Shown here piece after piece: positions 17,947 through 25,940 of a DNA stretch of 64,000 nucleotides; positions within the stretch are counted from its first letter, which is position 1; every line of letters begins with the position of its first letter. The stretch comes from Leucobacter tenebrionis. GTDB lineage: Bacteria; Actinomycetota; Actinomycetes; Actinomycetales; Microbacteriaceae. The DNA lies in the NCBI RefSeq assembly GCF_019884725.1, contig NZ_CP082322.1, positions 62,001 to 126,000 of the forward strand, read 5' to 3'. The position numbers were made by a program, and so were the translations under genes. Under the pieces are notes generated by a model, which was given only the letters and a program-made list of their open reading frames with translations, was not told where the DNA came from and searched no databases.

Positions 17947-17949
17947 TAC
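17933..17949. promoter_or_regulatory. Zur-like metalloregulator box overlapping the YibE/F start codon
   Basis: GTAATGATTCTCATTAC is a 17-bp palindrome with 7 of 8 paired positions and shares ATTCTCATTA with the box at 1261-1277. It spans the ATG (complement of 17944-17946) of the YibE/F gene and sits in the 77-bp gap to the divergent M20 gene. A Fur-family site is likely; which member (Zur, Nur or Fur) cannot be told. Confidence 0.65.
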
Positions 17950-18011
17950 GTTTAGAGTAGCGTGCTCACGCCGCTCGGCGTCATCTTCGCGTCCGTGTCT
18001 GAGGGGACGGC

Positions 18012-18017
18012 TACCCT
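18012..18017 (+). promoter_or_regulatory. -10 hexamer for the leaderless M20 peptidase gene
   Basis: TACCCT ends 6 nt before the ATG at 18024; no Shine-Dalgarno sequence is present. Confidence 0.45.
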
Positions 18018-18023
18018 GGGAGC

Positions 18024-19478
18024 ATGAGCAGCGAGACCGACGACCCCGTGACGCCCGTGACCCCCGAGCCCTCGGCAGCCTCGGCAGCCTCGGCAGCCTC
18101 AGATGCCTCAGATGCCTCAGATGTCTCAGATGCCTCAGAGGCTTTCGGGGGCGCCGAAGTCTCCGAGGCCCCCGGAGCCTCCGGGGCCGGCCTCTCCGAG
18201 ACTGCCCGGGTCGCGCGCGACCTCATCCGTATCGACACCACCAACCGCGGCGGTGGCGACGCCGAGCCCGAGCGACCCGCCGCCGACTACGTCGCCGCCT
18301 ATCTGCGCGACCTCGGCCTCGAGCCCGAGATCTTCGAGTCGGCACCGGGGCGCGCGAGCGTGGTCGCGCGGGTGCCCGGCACCGACCCGGCGCTGCCGGC
18401 GATGGTGCTGCACGGCCATCTCGACGTGGTGCCCGCCGACGCGGCTAACTGGAGCGTCAATCCCTTCGCCGGCGTGGTGAGGGACGGCATGCTGTGGGGA
18501 CGCGGCGCGGTCGATATGAAGGACATGGACGCGATGATGCTCACCGCTGTGGCCGAGCTGCTGCGCGCGGGGGAGCGGCCCCGCCGAGAGATCGTCCTCG
18601 CGTTCTTCGCCGACGAGGAGAACGGCGGCGTCTACGGCTCGCACTACCTGGTCGAGCACCACCCCGAGCTCTTCGCCGGCGCCACCACGGCCGTCAGCGA
18701 GGTCGGCGGGTACTCCATCGACGTCGAGGGTACGCGCGCCTACCTCATCCAGACCGGGGAGAAAGCGCTCGACTGGATCCGGCTTCGCGCCCGGGGCACG
18801 GCGGCACACGGATCTCGCGTCTGGCACGACAACGCGATCACCCGGCTCGCCGAGGCCATCGCGGCGCTGGGGCGTCACGAGTGGCCCATCGCGCTCTGCG
18901 ACACCACGCGCGAGCTGATCGATCACCTCGCGGCGATCCTCGGCGAGGATCCGCAGCAGGTCGCCCCCGACGAGCTGGTGCTGCGGCTCGGCAAGGGCGG
19001 CGGTTTCATTCAGGCGAGCCTGCGCAACACGAGCAACCCGACGGTGCTCACCGCCGGATACAAGCACAACGTCATTCCCGACACGGCCGAGGCGCTCGTC
19101 GACGTGCGCTCGCTGCCGACCCAGCAGGGCGAGGTGCTCGCCGAGGTGCAGCGCATCGTCGGCCCCGATATCGAGATCGAGACCGTGCACAGCGACATCG
19201 GTCTCGAAGTGCCGTTCGGAGGCGAGCTCGTCGACGCCATGACCGAGAGCCTGCGCCGCGCCGATCCCGAGGCGCGCGTGCTGCCCTATCTGCTGTCGGG
19301 CGGCACCGACAACAAGGCTCTTTCGCGGCTCGGCATCACTGGCTACGGCTTCGTGCCGCTCCGCCTGCCTGCCGGCCTCGACTTCCCGGGCATGTTCCAC
19401 GGCGTCGACGAGCGCGTGCCGCTCGACGCACTCGACTTCGGGCATAGCGTGCTCGTCGACCTGCTGCGCACGTACTGA
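18024..19478 (+). CDS. M20 family metallopeptidase/deacylase
   Basis: A 484-residue dizinc amidohydrolase of the ArgE/DapE/carboxypeptidase G2 group. The metal motif MVLHGHLDVVP (His, Asp), the bridging Asp in RGAVDMKD, and the catalytic Glu pair in FADEENGG are present; the dimerisation domain (LRARGTAAHGS) and the C-terminal His-containing FPGMFHGVDERVPL follow. The first ~55 residues before LSETARVARDLIRIDTTNRGG are a Ser/Ala/Asp low-complexity tail encoded by 9-nt repeats. Substrate is not identifiable; this subgroup is often annotated as dipeptidase or acetylornithine deacetylase-like. Confidence 0.87.
   Translation: MSSETDDPVTPVTPEPSAASAASAASDASDASDVSDASEAFGGAEVSEAPGASGAGLSETARVARDLIRIDTTNRGGGDAEPERPAADYVAAYLRDLGLEPEIFESAPGRASVVARVPGTDPALPAMVLHGHLDVVPADAANWSVNPFAGVVRDGMLWGRGAVDMKDMDAMMLTAVAELLRAGERPRREIVLAFFADEENGGVYGSHYLVEHHPELFAGATTAVSEVGGYSIDVEGTRAYLIQTGEKALDWIRLRARGTAAHGSRVWHDNAITRLAEAIAALGRHEWPIALCDTTRELIDHLAAILGEDPQQVAPDELVLRLGKGGGFIQASLRNTSNPTVLTAGYKHNVIPDTAEALVDVRSLPTQQGEVLAEVQRIVGPDIEIETVHSDIGLEVPFGGELVDAMTESLRRADPEARVLPYLLSGGTDNKALSRLGITGYGFVPLRLPAGLDFPGMFHGVDERVPLDALDFGHSVLVDLLRTY
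18072..18134. repeat. Seven 9-nt tandem units in the M20 gene 5' end
   Basis: Three copies of TCGGCAGCC are followed by two TCAGATGCC, one TCAGATGTC and one TCAGATGCC. They encode an Ala/Ser/Asp tract outside the catalytic domain. Confidence 0.85.
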
Positions 19479-19545
19479 TCGACGGTGCACGTTGCGACCG
19501 GCCTCGCCGTCGAGCGCAGATCTGCTGCGCACGTACTGATCGACG
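19461..19545. repeat. 24-bp direct repeat duplicating the M20 gene's last codons
   Basis: The 24 bp at 19461-19484, which include the final codons and stop of the M20 gene (core CTGCGCACGTACTGATCGAC), recur exactly at 19522-19545 in the gap before uppP. The offset is 61 bp and flanks differ. Confidence 0.9.
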
Positions 19546-19625
19546 CCCTGGATCTCGCCCGGGGGCGGATCCTGCGGCTCGCCGGCTGTCAGCCGGGCCG
19601 TCGGGGGACTGGGCTATCCTTGACG

Positions 19626-19643
19626 GCGGCCCGAAAGGGCCGC
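19626..19643. terminator. GNRA-capped hairpin ahead of uppP
   Basis: GCGGCCC (19626-19632) and GGGCCGC (19637-19643) pair fully around a GAAA tetraloop. No T-run follows on the plus strand. It lies 5 nt after a candidate -10 (TATCCT, 19615-19620), so it could be either a 5' leader structure of uppP mRNA or a weak terminator of the M20 gene. Confidence 0.5.
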
Positions 19644-19668
19644 ACGCGTTCATCCGCCACGAAAGGAC

Positions 19669-20553
19669 ATGATGAGCTTCTTCGACGCGATCCTGCTCGG
19701 AATTCTGCAGGGCCTCACGGAGTTCCTGCCGATCTCGTCGAGCGCCCACCTGCGCATCGCGAGCGAGCTGCTCGGCATCGGCGACGCCGGGGCCGCCTTC
19801 ACCGCGATCACGCAGATCGGTACGGAGGCGGCGGTCATCGTGTTCTTCTGGCGCGACATCGTGCGCATCATCGGTAACTGGTTCCGATCCCTCGCCGGCC
19901 GCGTGCCGCGCAACGACCCCGACGCGCTGATGGGGTGGTGGATCATCCTCGGGTCGATCCCGATCGTGGTGCTCGGCCTCCTGTTCGAGGACGCGATCGA
20001 CACGACCCTGCGCTCGCTGTGGTTCACCGCGACGATGCTCATCGTCTTCGGCCTGCTGCTCGGCCTCGCCGACTGGGCGGGCCGCAAGACCCGTCCGCTC
20101 GAGAAGCTCACCTGGAAGCACGGCCTGATCTACGGCTTGGCGCAGTCTCTCGCGCTGATCCCCGGCGTCTCCCGGTCTGGCGGCACGATCACGGCCGGCC
20201 TGTTCATGGGGTACAAGCGCGAGGCGGCGGCGCGCTACTCCTTCCTGCTCGCGATCCCCGCGGTCCTCGGATCCGGGTTCTACAAGCTCTTCAAGGAGGT
20301 GAGCGAGCCGAGCGGCGGCGCTCCGATGTCGATGACTCTCGTGGCGACCGCCATCGCCTTCGTCGTCGCGATCTTCGTGATCAAGTTCTTCATGGGGTAC
20401 ATCTCGAAGCGCAGCTTCATGCCGTTCGTGATCTACCGCCTCGCGCTCGGTGCACTGCTCTTCGTACTGCTCGGCACCGGTCTGCTCGACGCCGAGGGGG
20501 GCGCCGTCGCCGCTCAGGCCATCGATCCCTCGACGACGGGAGCGCTCCGATGA
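19669..20553 (+). CDS. uppP: Undecaprenyl-diphosphatase UppP (BacA)
   Basis: Membrane phosphatase that recycles undecaprenyl pyrophosphate to the monophosphate carrier used for peptidoglycan and other surface polymers. The N-terminal signature [17 protein letters not shown] and the second motif [16 protein letters not shown], with catalytic Glu and Arg/Ser residues, are complete. The chain has 294 residues with about eight hydrophobic segments. GAAAGGA precedes ATG 19669 (ATG 19672 is equally possible). The stop overlaps the mshC start (ATGA), so both are cotranslated. Confidence 0.95.
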   Translation: MMSFFDAILLGILQGLTEFLPISSSAHLRIASELLGIGDAGAAFTAITQIGTEAAVIVFFWRDIVRIIGNWFRSLAGRVPRNDPDALMGWWIILGSIPIVVLGLLFEDAIDTTLRSLWFTATMLIVFGLLLGLADWAGRKTRPLEKLTWKHGLIYGLAQSLALIPGVSRSGGTITAGLFMGYKREAAARYSFLLAIPAVLGSGFYKLFKEVSEPSGGAPMSMTLVATAIAFVVAIFVIKFFMGYISKRSFMPFVIYRLALGALLFVLLGTGLLDAEGGAVAAQAIDPSTTGALR

Positions 20554-21818
20554 GAACCTGGACGCCGCCCGAACTGCCCGAGCTGCCCGGCACGGGCCTC
20601 ACCCCGAAGCTGTTCAACACCGCGACGGAGCGCTTCGAGTACCCCGCGATCTCCGAGGGGCGCGCCCTCCTCTACGTCTGCGGCATCACCCCCTACGACG
20701 CCACGCACCTCGGCCACGCGTTCACATACCTCGCGTTCGACATCATGCAGCGAGCGTGGCGCGACGCCGGCATCGAGACCACCTACGCGCAGAACATCAC
20801 CGATGTCGACGATCCGCTGCTCGAGCGGGCCGAAGCCACCGGCGTCGACTGGCGCGCCCTGGCGGACGAACAGATCGGGCTGTTCCGATCCGACATGTAC
20901 CGCATGGGGATGATCCCGCCCGAGCACTACATCGCCGTGACCGAGCAGATCGATGAGATCGCCGCCGCCGTGCGCGAACTCTCCGAGCGCGGCCTCGCCT
21001 ACTCGGTGCCGACGCCCGACGCCGACGGCGACGACATCTACTTCGACACCGACGCCGCCGAGCGCGAGTCGCAGTGGCGACTCGGCGACGTCGCGCCCTA
21101 CGATCACGGCACGATGCTGCGGTTCAGCGCCGAGCGCGGCGGCGACCCGCAGCGCCCGGGCAAGCGCAACCCGCTCGACCCGCTGCTGTGGCGCGCCGCA
21201 CGTGCGGGCGAGCCGAGCTGGGAGAGCGCGGTGGGCGAGGGGCGCCCCGGCTGGCACATCGAGTGCTCGGTGATCGCGACCGGCGCCCTCGGCGGTGCCT
21301 TCACGGTGCAGGGCGGCGGGACCGACCTCGTCTTCCCGCATCACGAGTTCACCGCGGCGCACGCGACGGCGATCTCGGGCACGCCGCTCGCGCACGCCTA
21401 CTGCCATGCCGGGCTGGTCTCCTACCAGGGGCACAAGATGTCGAAGTCGCGCGGCAACCTCGTCTTCGTGTCGAAACTGCTCGACGGCACGCACGGCGCG
21501 TGCGCCGGCATTCCCGCCGACCCCTCCGCGATCCGCCTCGGGCTGCTCGCCCACCACTACCGCTCGGAGTGGGAGTGGCACGACTCCGATCTCGAGACCG
21601 CGAACCGCAGGCTCGAGGGGTGGCGCGAGGGGCTGCGTCGCGGCAGCTCGGACCCGGCGTCATCGGCCGCGGTGCTGCAGCAGCTGCGCGCCGCGCTCGC
21701 GAACGACCTCGACACGCCGGTGATGCTCGCCACCCTCGACGCCGCCCTCGACCGCGGGGTCGACGATCCCGAACTCGTGGCGGACGCCGTCCAGGCGCTG
21801 CTCGGCGTCAAGCTGTAG
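20550..21818 (+). CDS. mshC: Mycothiol biosynthesis cysteine ligase MshC
   Basis: Ligates cysteine to GlcN-inositol in an ATP-dependent step of mycothiol synthesis, a thiol restricted to Actinobacteria. It is a cysteinyl-tRNA synthetase relative: class I motif HLGH near residues 53-56 ([19 protein letters not shown]), [22 protein letters not shown], and [10 protein letters not shown] near 295. At 422 residues it lacks the anticodon-binding extension of true CysRS. The ATG 20550 overlaps the uppP stop. Other mycothiol genes (mshA, mshB, mshD) are not in the window. Confidence 0.95.
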   Translation: MRTWTPPELPELPGTGLTPKLFNTATERFEYPAISEGRALLYVCGITPYDATHLGHAFTYLAFDIMQRAWRDAGIETTYAQNITDVDDPLLERAEATGVDWRALADEQIGLFRSDMYRMGMIPPEHYIAVTEQIDEIAAAVRELSERGLAYSVPTPDADGDDIYFDTDAAERESQWRLGDVAPYDHGTMLRFSAERGGDPQRPGKRNPLDPLLWRAARAGEPSWESAVGEGRPGWHIECSVIATGALGGAFTVQGGGTDLVFPHHEFTAAHATAISGTPLAHAYCHAGLVSYQGHKMSKSRGNLVFVSKLLDGTHGACAGIPADPSAIRLGLLAHHYRSEWEWHDSDLETANRRLEGWREGLRRGSSDPASSAAVLQQLRAALANDLDTPVMLATLDAALDRGVDDPELVADAVQALLGVKL

Positions 21819-21849
21819 CGAGGAGAGCCGAGCCCGCTCGAGCCGAGGG

Positions 21850-23055
21850 TCAGCTCTTCCCCGACTCCGGGGGCGTCTCAGACGAACCGTCGTCGCCGGG
21901 ATCGCCGTCGCCTGAATCAGGCTGCCCGGAGGTGTCGGGTCCAGGCTGCCCTGCTGTGTCGGGTCCAGGCTGCCCGGCGGTGTCGGGTCCAGGCTGCCCT
22001 GCTGTGTCGGATCCAGGCTGCCCTGCTGTGTCGGATCCAGCCCGCTCGGCTGCGTCGGATCCACTCCGCCCGGCTGCGTCAGCCTCAGCCCGCCCGTCAG
22101 CTCCGGCCCGCCCGTCAGCTCCGGCCCGTCCGTCAGTGTCGTCCCGGGGGCGCAGATCCGCGCCGCCCGTTCCGCCCTCGAGGAACTTCTCGAACTCGAG
22201 GGCGATCGCGTCTCCGGTGGCCTCGGCGGCCAGCGCCTCGTCGCGCGATTCCTCGAGGCCGCGGATGTAGCGGGACATGTCCTCGTCTGCGGCGGCGATG
22301 CGGTTGATGTTCGCCTCCCACTCGTTGGCCTGCACCAGCAGATCGCCGCGCGGAATCACGATGTCGAGCAGCTCCTCGAGCTTGTCGAGCAGGGCGAGCG
22401 TCGCCTTGGGGGACGGCGTGCTGTGCACGTAGTGCGGCACCTGCGCCCAGAGGGAGATCGCGGCTATGCCGGCCTGGGCGAGCGCGAGGTCGACGACGGT
22501 GGCGATGCCCGCCGGCCCCTCGTAGCTGCTGCGCACGGCGCCCGTCTCGGCGCGGCGCTCGGCGCTCTCGGTCGAGACGGAGACGGCGATGGGCCTGGAG
22601 TGCGGGGCATCCGAGAACATCGAGCCGAGGATGATGACGGTATCGATGCTCCAGACGTCCACCAGCTCGACGATCTCGTCGGCGAAGTTCTGCCAGTCGC
22701 GCGCGGGTTCGACGCCCGCGAGCAGGAAGAGGTCGGTGACGGGGGTGCCGTCGATGCGGCGCAGCGTCTCCTCGCCGGGGCGGGGAGGCGGCGGCTGCTC
22801 GCCCGGGCGCTGCACCGTGCCGTAGAGGCGGGTGTCGGGCCACTCGAGCACGCGGTTGCCCTCGGAGTCGAAGAGCAGCTTCGGGCGGTGCACCTGGAAG
22901 TCGACGTACCCCTCCGAGCTGATGACGTGCAGCACCTCGGCATCGATGAGCCCGCCGAGATGCTGCAGCACCTCGGTGGTGGCGTCGCCCGCATCGCTCC
23001 AGCCCTGGAAAGCGACGATGAGCACGCGGGGCTGCGGGAAGGCGGTCTCAGACAT
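21850..23055 (-). CDS. PAC2 family protein (proteasome assembly chaperone-like)
   Basis: A 401-residue protein whose first ~300 residues are a PAC2 domain: VLIVAFQGWSDAGDATTEVL, LDFQVHRP-type YVDFQVHRPKLLF, LFLLAGVEPARDW and LWAQVPHYVHSTPSPKA. The C-terminal ~95 residues are disordered, with GxDTAGQP octads encoded by exact 24-nt units. In Actinobacteria PAC2 proteins are common even without proteasomes and their role is unclear. The gene is divergent from the HAD-TrmI gene; a TATCCT hexamer 7 nt before the ATG suggests a leaderless mRNA. Confidence 0.88.
   Translation of the reverse strand: MSETAFPQPRVLIVAFQGWSDAGDATTEVLQHLGGLIDAEVLHVISSEGYVDFQVHRPKLLFDSEGNRVLEWPDTRLYGTVQRPGEQPPPPRPGEETLRRIDGTPVTDLFLLAGVEPARDWQNFADEIVELVDVWSIDTVIILGSMFSDAPHSRPIAVSVSTESAERRAETGAVRSSYEGPAGIATVVDLALAQAGIAAISLWAQVPHYVHSTPSPKATLALLDKLEELLDIVIPRGDLLVQANEWEANINRIAAADEDMSRYIRGLEESRDEALAAEATGDAIALEFEKFLEGGTGGADLRPRDDTDGRAGADGRAGADGRAEADAAGRSGSDAAERAGSDTAGQPGSDTAGQPGPDTAGQPGPDTAGQPGPDTSGQPDSGDGDPGDDGSSETPPESGKS
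21919..22038. repeat. Five 24-nt tandem units in the PAC2 gene 3' end
   Basis: Units begin at 21919, 21943, 21967, 21991 and 22015 with AGGCTGCC and encode the octad GxDTAGQP on the minus strand. A further degenerate array (about 22080-22135) encodes GRAGAD-type repeats. Confidence 0.9.
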
Positions 23056-23062
23056 GCCTTCC

Positions 23063-23068
23063 AGGATA
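23063..23068 (-). promoter_or_regulatory. -10 hexamer for the leaderless PAC2 gene
   Basis: On the minus strand TATCCT ends 7 nt before the ATG at 23055. It lies back to back with the hexamer at 23103-23108 that serves the opposite gene. Confidence 0.45.
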
Positions 23069-23102
23069 TCCGGCGCTCAGCGGGGAGAGTGCCGGGCGCG
23101 GC

Positions 23103-23108
23103 TAGACT
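23103..23108 (+). promoter_or_regulatory. -10 hexamer for the leaderless HAD-TrmI gene
   Basis: TAGACT ends 7 nt before the ATG at 23116, with no Shine-Dalgarno sequence between. Confidence 0.5.
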
Positions 23109-23115
23109 TGACCGG

Positions 23116-24891
23116 ATGAGCGCTCCTATCGGAAAAGAAGCACCCGCTGCCGTGCTGTGGGACATGGACGGCACCGTCATCGATTCGGAGCCGCTGTGGC
23201 TCGAGGCGGAGCTCGCGATGCTCGCTCGGTACGGCATCGAGCTGACCGCGGAGGTGCGGGATCGCCTGATCGGTTCGGGACTGCGCCGCGCCGCGGGGGT
23301 CTTCCAGGAGCTGGGTGTGCCGATGGGCGTCGACGAGATCATCGCCGAGTGGGAGGCCGGTGTGATCGCGGGCCTGCGCGAGGCGGGGCCGCAGTGGCGC
23401 CCCGGGGCGGTCGAGCTGCTCGAATCGCTCGCGGCCGCGGGGATCCCCTGCGGGCTGGTGACGATGGCCGTGCGCTCCATCGCCGACGCCGTGGTCTCGA
23501 TGCTTCCCGAGGGTGTCTTCCGGGGCATCGTCGCGGGAGACGAGGTGGCTCGGGAGAAACCGGATCCGGACCCTTACCTGCGCGGTGCAGCCATGCTCGG
23601 CGTGCCCATCGAGCGCTGCCTCGCGATCGAGGACTCGTTCACCGGCCTCGCGGCGGCCCACGCCTCCGGTGCGGTCGCCATCGGCGTGCCCAACCTGCTC
23701 GACCTGGGGGGTGCGACGGCGCACGAGATCTGGCCGACGCTGGCCGGGATCGACGCGGATAGACTTTCCGAGCGCTTCCGCGCCCTGCGGAACGAGAACG
23801 GAGCGGACACGAGTGTTGCGGGCGGAGCAGAGATGAGTGCGGCAGACGGTGCGGAGACGAGCAGCGCAGAACCCGGGCCCGCGGCGCGCGGCCCTCTGGG
23901 CTACGGCGACCGCGTGCAGCTCACCGGCCCCAAGGGCCGCCTCAACACCATCACCCTCATCCCCGGGGGCGAGTTCCACAGCCACCGGGGCATGATCCGG
24001 CACGAGGAGATCGTGGGTCTCCCCGACGCGTCGGTCGTCGTGAACAGCAGCGGCGAGGAGTACCTCGCGCTGCGTCCGCTGCTCTCCGACTTCGTGATGT
24101 CGATGCCGCGGGGCGCGGCGATCGTCTATCCGAAGGACGCGGCGCAGATCCTGTCCCTCGCAGACATCTTCCCCGGCGCGCGCGTGGTGGAGGCCGGTGT
24201 CGGCTCGGGCGCGCTGTCGCTGCATCTGCTGCGGGGGATCGGCCGGGAGGGCCGCCTGTTCTCATTCGAGCGGCGCGAGGAGTTCGCCGATGTCGCGCGC
24301 GGCAACGTCGCGGCATTCTCGGGCGGCGCCCCCGAGAACTGGACGGTCACGGTCGGCGACCTGCAGGAGACGCTGCCGTCGACCTGCGAGGACGGCAGCG
24401 TCGATCGTGTCGTGCTCGACATGCTCGCCCCGTGGGAGTGCGTCGACGTCGCCGCCGGCGCGCTCGCGCCCGGCGGTGTGCTCATCTGCTACGTCGCCAC
24501 GGTGACCCAGCTCTCGCGCACCGCCGAGCAGATTCGCCGCAGCGGCCTCTTCACGCATCCCCAGTCGTCGGAGACCATGGTTCGCGGCTGGCACGTCGAG
24601 GGGCTCGCGGTGCGACCCGACCATCGCATGGTGGCGCACACCGGATTCCTCATCACCGCGCGCAGGCTCGCACCGGGCGCCAGGCTGCCCGAGCTCAAGC
24701 GCCGCGCCTCGAAGAGCGAGTTCACGGACGAGGATCTCGCCAGCTGGCTGCCCGACATGGGCGATCAGGGCGACCCGAACGCGTGGACACCCGAGGCGGT
24801 CGGCGAGCGCAGCAAGAGCGATAAGGTGCTGCGCAAGAAGGCGCGCGAGGCCCAGCAGTTCGCTCGCGAGCGCGGTGCCGAGGCCGAGTAG
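23116..24891 (+). CDS. trmI: Fusion of HAD phosphatase and TrmI tRNA (adenine-N1)-methyltransferase
   Basis: One open frame of 591 codons. Residues 1-225 are a HAD hydrolase: DMDGTVIDSE (nucleophile Asp16, Asp18), a helical cap, EKPDPDPYL and IEDSFTG. A low-complexity linker (about 225-260) leads to a full TrmI: GDRVQLTGPKGR, SLADIFPGARVVEAGVGSGALS (SAM site near 358), VVLDMLAPWE and the C-terminal EAVGERSKSDKVLRKKARE. TrmI makes m1A58 in the tRNA T-loop. In most actinobacteria these are two genes. An in-frame ATG at 23833 with GGAG 5 nt upstream could restart translation and give free TrmI. Confidence 0.88.
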   Translation: MSAPIGKEAPAAVLWDMDGTVIDSEPLWLEAELAMLARYGIELTAEVRDRLIGSGLRRAAGVFQELGVPMGVDEIIAEWEAGVIAGLREAGPQWRPGAVELLESLAAAGIPCGLVTMAVRSIADAVVSMLPEGVFRGIVAGDEVAREKPDPDPYLRGAAMLGVPIERCLAIEDSFTGLAAAHASGAVAIGVPNLLDLGGATAHEIWPTLAGIDADRLSERFRALRNENGADTSVAGGAEMSAADGAETSSAEPGPAARGPLGYGDRVQLTGPKGRLNTITLIPGGEFHSHRGMIRHEEIVGLPDASVVVNSSGEEYLALRPLLSDFVMSMPRGAAIVYPKDAAQILSLADIFPGARVVEAGVGSGALSLHLLRGIGREGRLFSFERREEFADVARGNVAAFSGGAPENWTVTVGDLQETLPSTCEDGSVDRVVLDMLAPWECVDVAAGALAPGGVLICYVATVTQLSRTAEQIRRSGLFTHPQSSETMVRGWHVEGLAVRPDHRMVAHTGFLITARRLAPGARLPELKRRASKSEFTDEDLASWLPDMGDQGDPNAWTPEAVGERSKSDKVLRKKAREAQQFARERGAEAE

Positions 24892-24945
24892 GCCGTCTTG
24901 CTCCGCAACCCCCGCCCTTCGGCGAGCGTCGAGCACGAAGCGCGA

Positions 24946-24951
24946 TAGGAT
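24946..24951 (+). promoter_or_regulatory. Candidate -10 for the FKBP-pafBC-tatC-helY-lnt block
   Basis: TAGGAT in the context GCGATAGGATAGCGG lies 55 nt before the start of the FKBP-like gene. A 14-bp perfect palindrome (GGCCCGCGCGGGCC, 24967-24980) sits in the predicted leader. Confidence 0.4.
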
Positions 24952-24966
24952 AGCGGGGTTCAGTTC

Positions 24967-24980
24967 GGCCCGCGCGGGCC
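24967..24980. other. Perfect palindrome in the FKBP-like gene leader
   Basis: GGCCCGCGCGGGCC reads the same on both strands. It may form a small hairpin in the mRNA leader or be a protein-binding site; nothing decides between these. Confidence 0.4.
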
Positions 24981-25006
24981 AGAATCGGCTTCTCCGAGAG
25001 GTGCAC

Positions 25007-25933
25007 ATGCTTCGTCGACTCGTTCCCGCCACCGCAGCAGCAGCGCTGCTCCTCGTCGGGGTCACAGGCTGCGGCGCGCAGCAGGCCGCGGCGGCGGACT
25101 GCGAGCCGGCTCTCCAGCCCGGTGCGCTGAGCGACACCGTGCGGGTGACCGGAAGCTTCGGGGAGGCTCCCGAGGTCTCGGTTCCCGACGACATCGACGC
25201 GCTCTCCTCGCAGCGGACCGTCGTCGAGCGCGCCGGGGATCGCGACCGCGCCGTCGGAGACCAGGCGCTCGTGGGCGTCAACATGGCGTTCTTCGACGCG
25301 GCGAGCGGCAAGCCGCTCTACCAGAGCCCCGCGTTCGCGGACTCGGCTCAGTCGGCGGAGTTCCTGCTCGTGTCGCAGGACGCGCCGAACCCGCTGAGCG
25401 ACTCGCTGCGCTGCAGCGCACCGGGCGACCGCCTGGTGGTCGCGCTCTCGCCCGAGGACGGCGCTCCGTTCGCGACGCAGCTCGGCGGAGATCCGAACGC
25501 CGCCCTCGTGGGCGTGATCGACGTCGTGTCCGCCAGCCCGCTCGCGGCTCAGGGCGCTGCTCGGGGCCTGCCGAACGGCTACCCCGCGGTCGTCACCGAC
25601 CACGAGGGCCGGCCGGGGATCGTGCTGCCCCCGCGGAACGCGCCTGCGGGCACCTCCTCGGCGGTGCGGATCGAGGGCGACGGCGCTGAGGTCGAGGCCG
25701 ACGACAGCGTGATCGCCCAGGTGCTCTCCGTCGGTTGGGACGGCACCGTGCAGACCAACAGCTGGAACACGGGCGTCATGGGCCTCGGCAACGAGGAGCA
25801 GATCGCTCAGTCGGGCTTCACGTTCCGCAGCGAGCTGACGGGCAAGAAGGTCGGGTCGCAGGTCGTCGTCGTCGAGAACGAGTCGGACAGCGACGCGAAG
25901 GTCGTGGTCGTCGACATCCTCGGGGTCGGCTGA
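25007..25933 (+). CDS. FKBP-like peptidyl-prolyl isomerase lipoprotein
   Basis: A 308-residue exported protein. The signal segment VPATAAAALLLVGVTGC ends in a lipobox with Cys22. The C-terminal part (PGIVLPPRNAPAG, VIAQVLSVGWDGTVQTNSW, FRSELTGKKVGSQVVVV) is FKBP-like, as in the lipoproteins encoded beside pafBC in other actinobacteria; the preceding ~100 residues form a second similar module. Several FKBP active-site aromatics are not obvious, so isomerase activity is uncertain. It lies 7 nt before pafB and probably heads the operon running through lnt. Confidence 0.75.
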   Translation: MLRRLVPATAAAALLLVGVTGCGAQQAAAADCEPALQPGALSDTVRVTGSFGEAPEVSVPDDIDALSSQRTVVERAGDRDRAVGDQALVGVNMAFFDAASGKPLYQSPAFADSAQSAEFLLVSQDAPNPLSDSLRCSAPGDRLVVALSPEDGAPFATQLGGDPNAALVGVIDVVSASPLAAQGAARGLPNGYPAVVTDHEGRPGIVLPPRNAPAGTSSAVRIEGDGAEVEADDSVIAQVLSVGWDGTVQTNSWNTGVMGLGNEEQIAQSGFTFRSELTGKKVGSQVVVVENESDSDAKVVVVDILGVG

Positions 25934-25940
25934 GGCGCGG

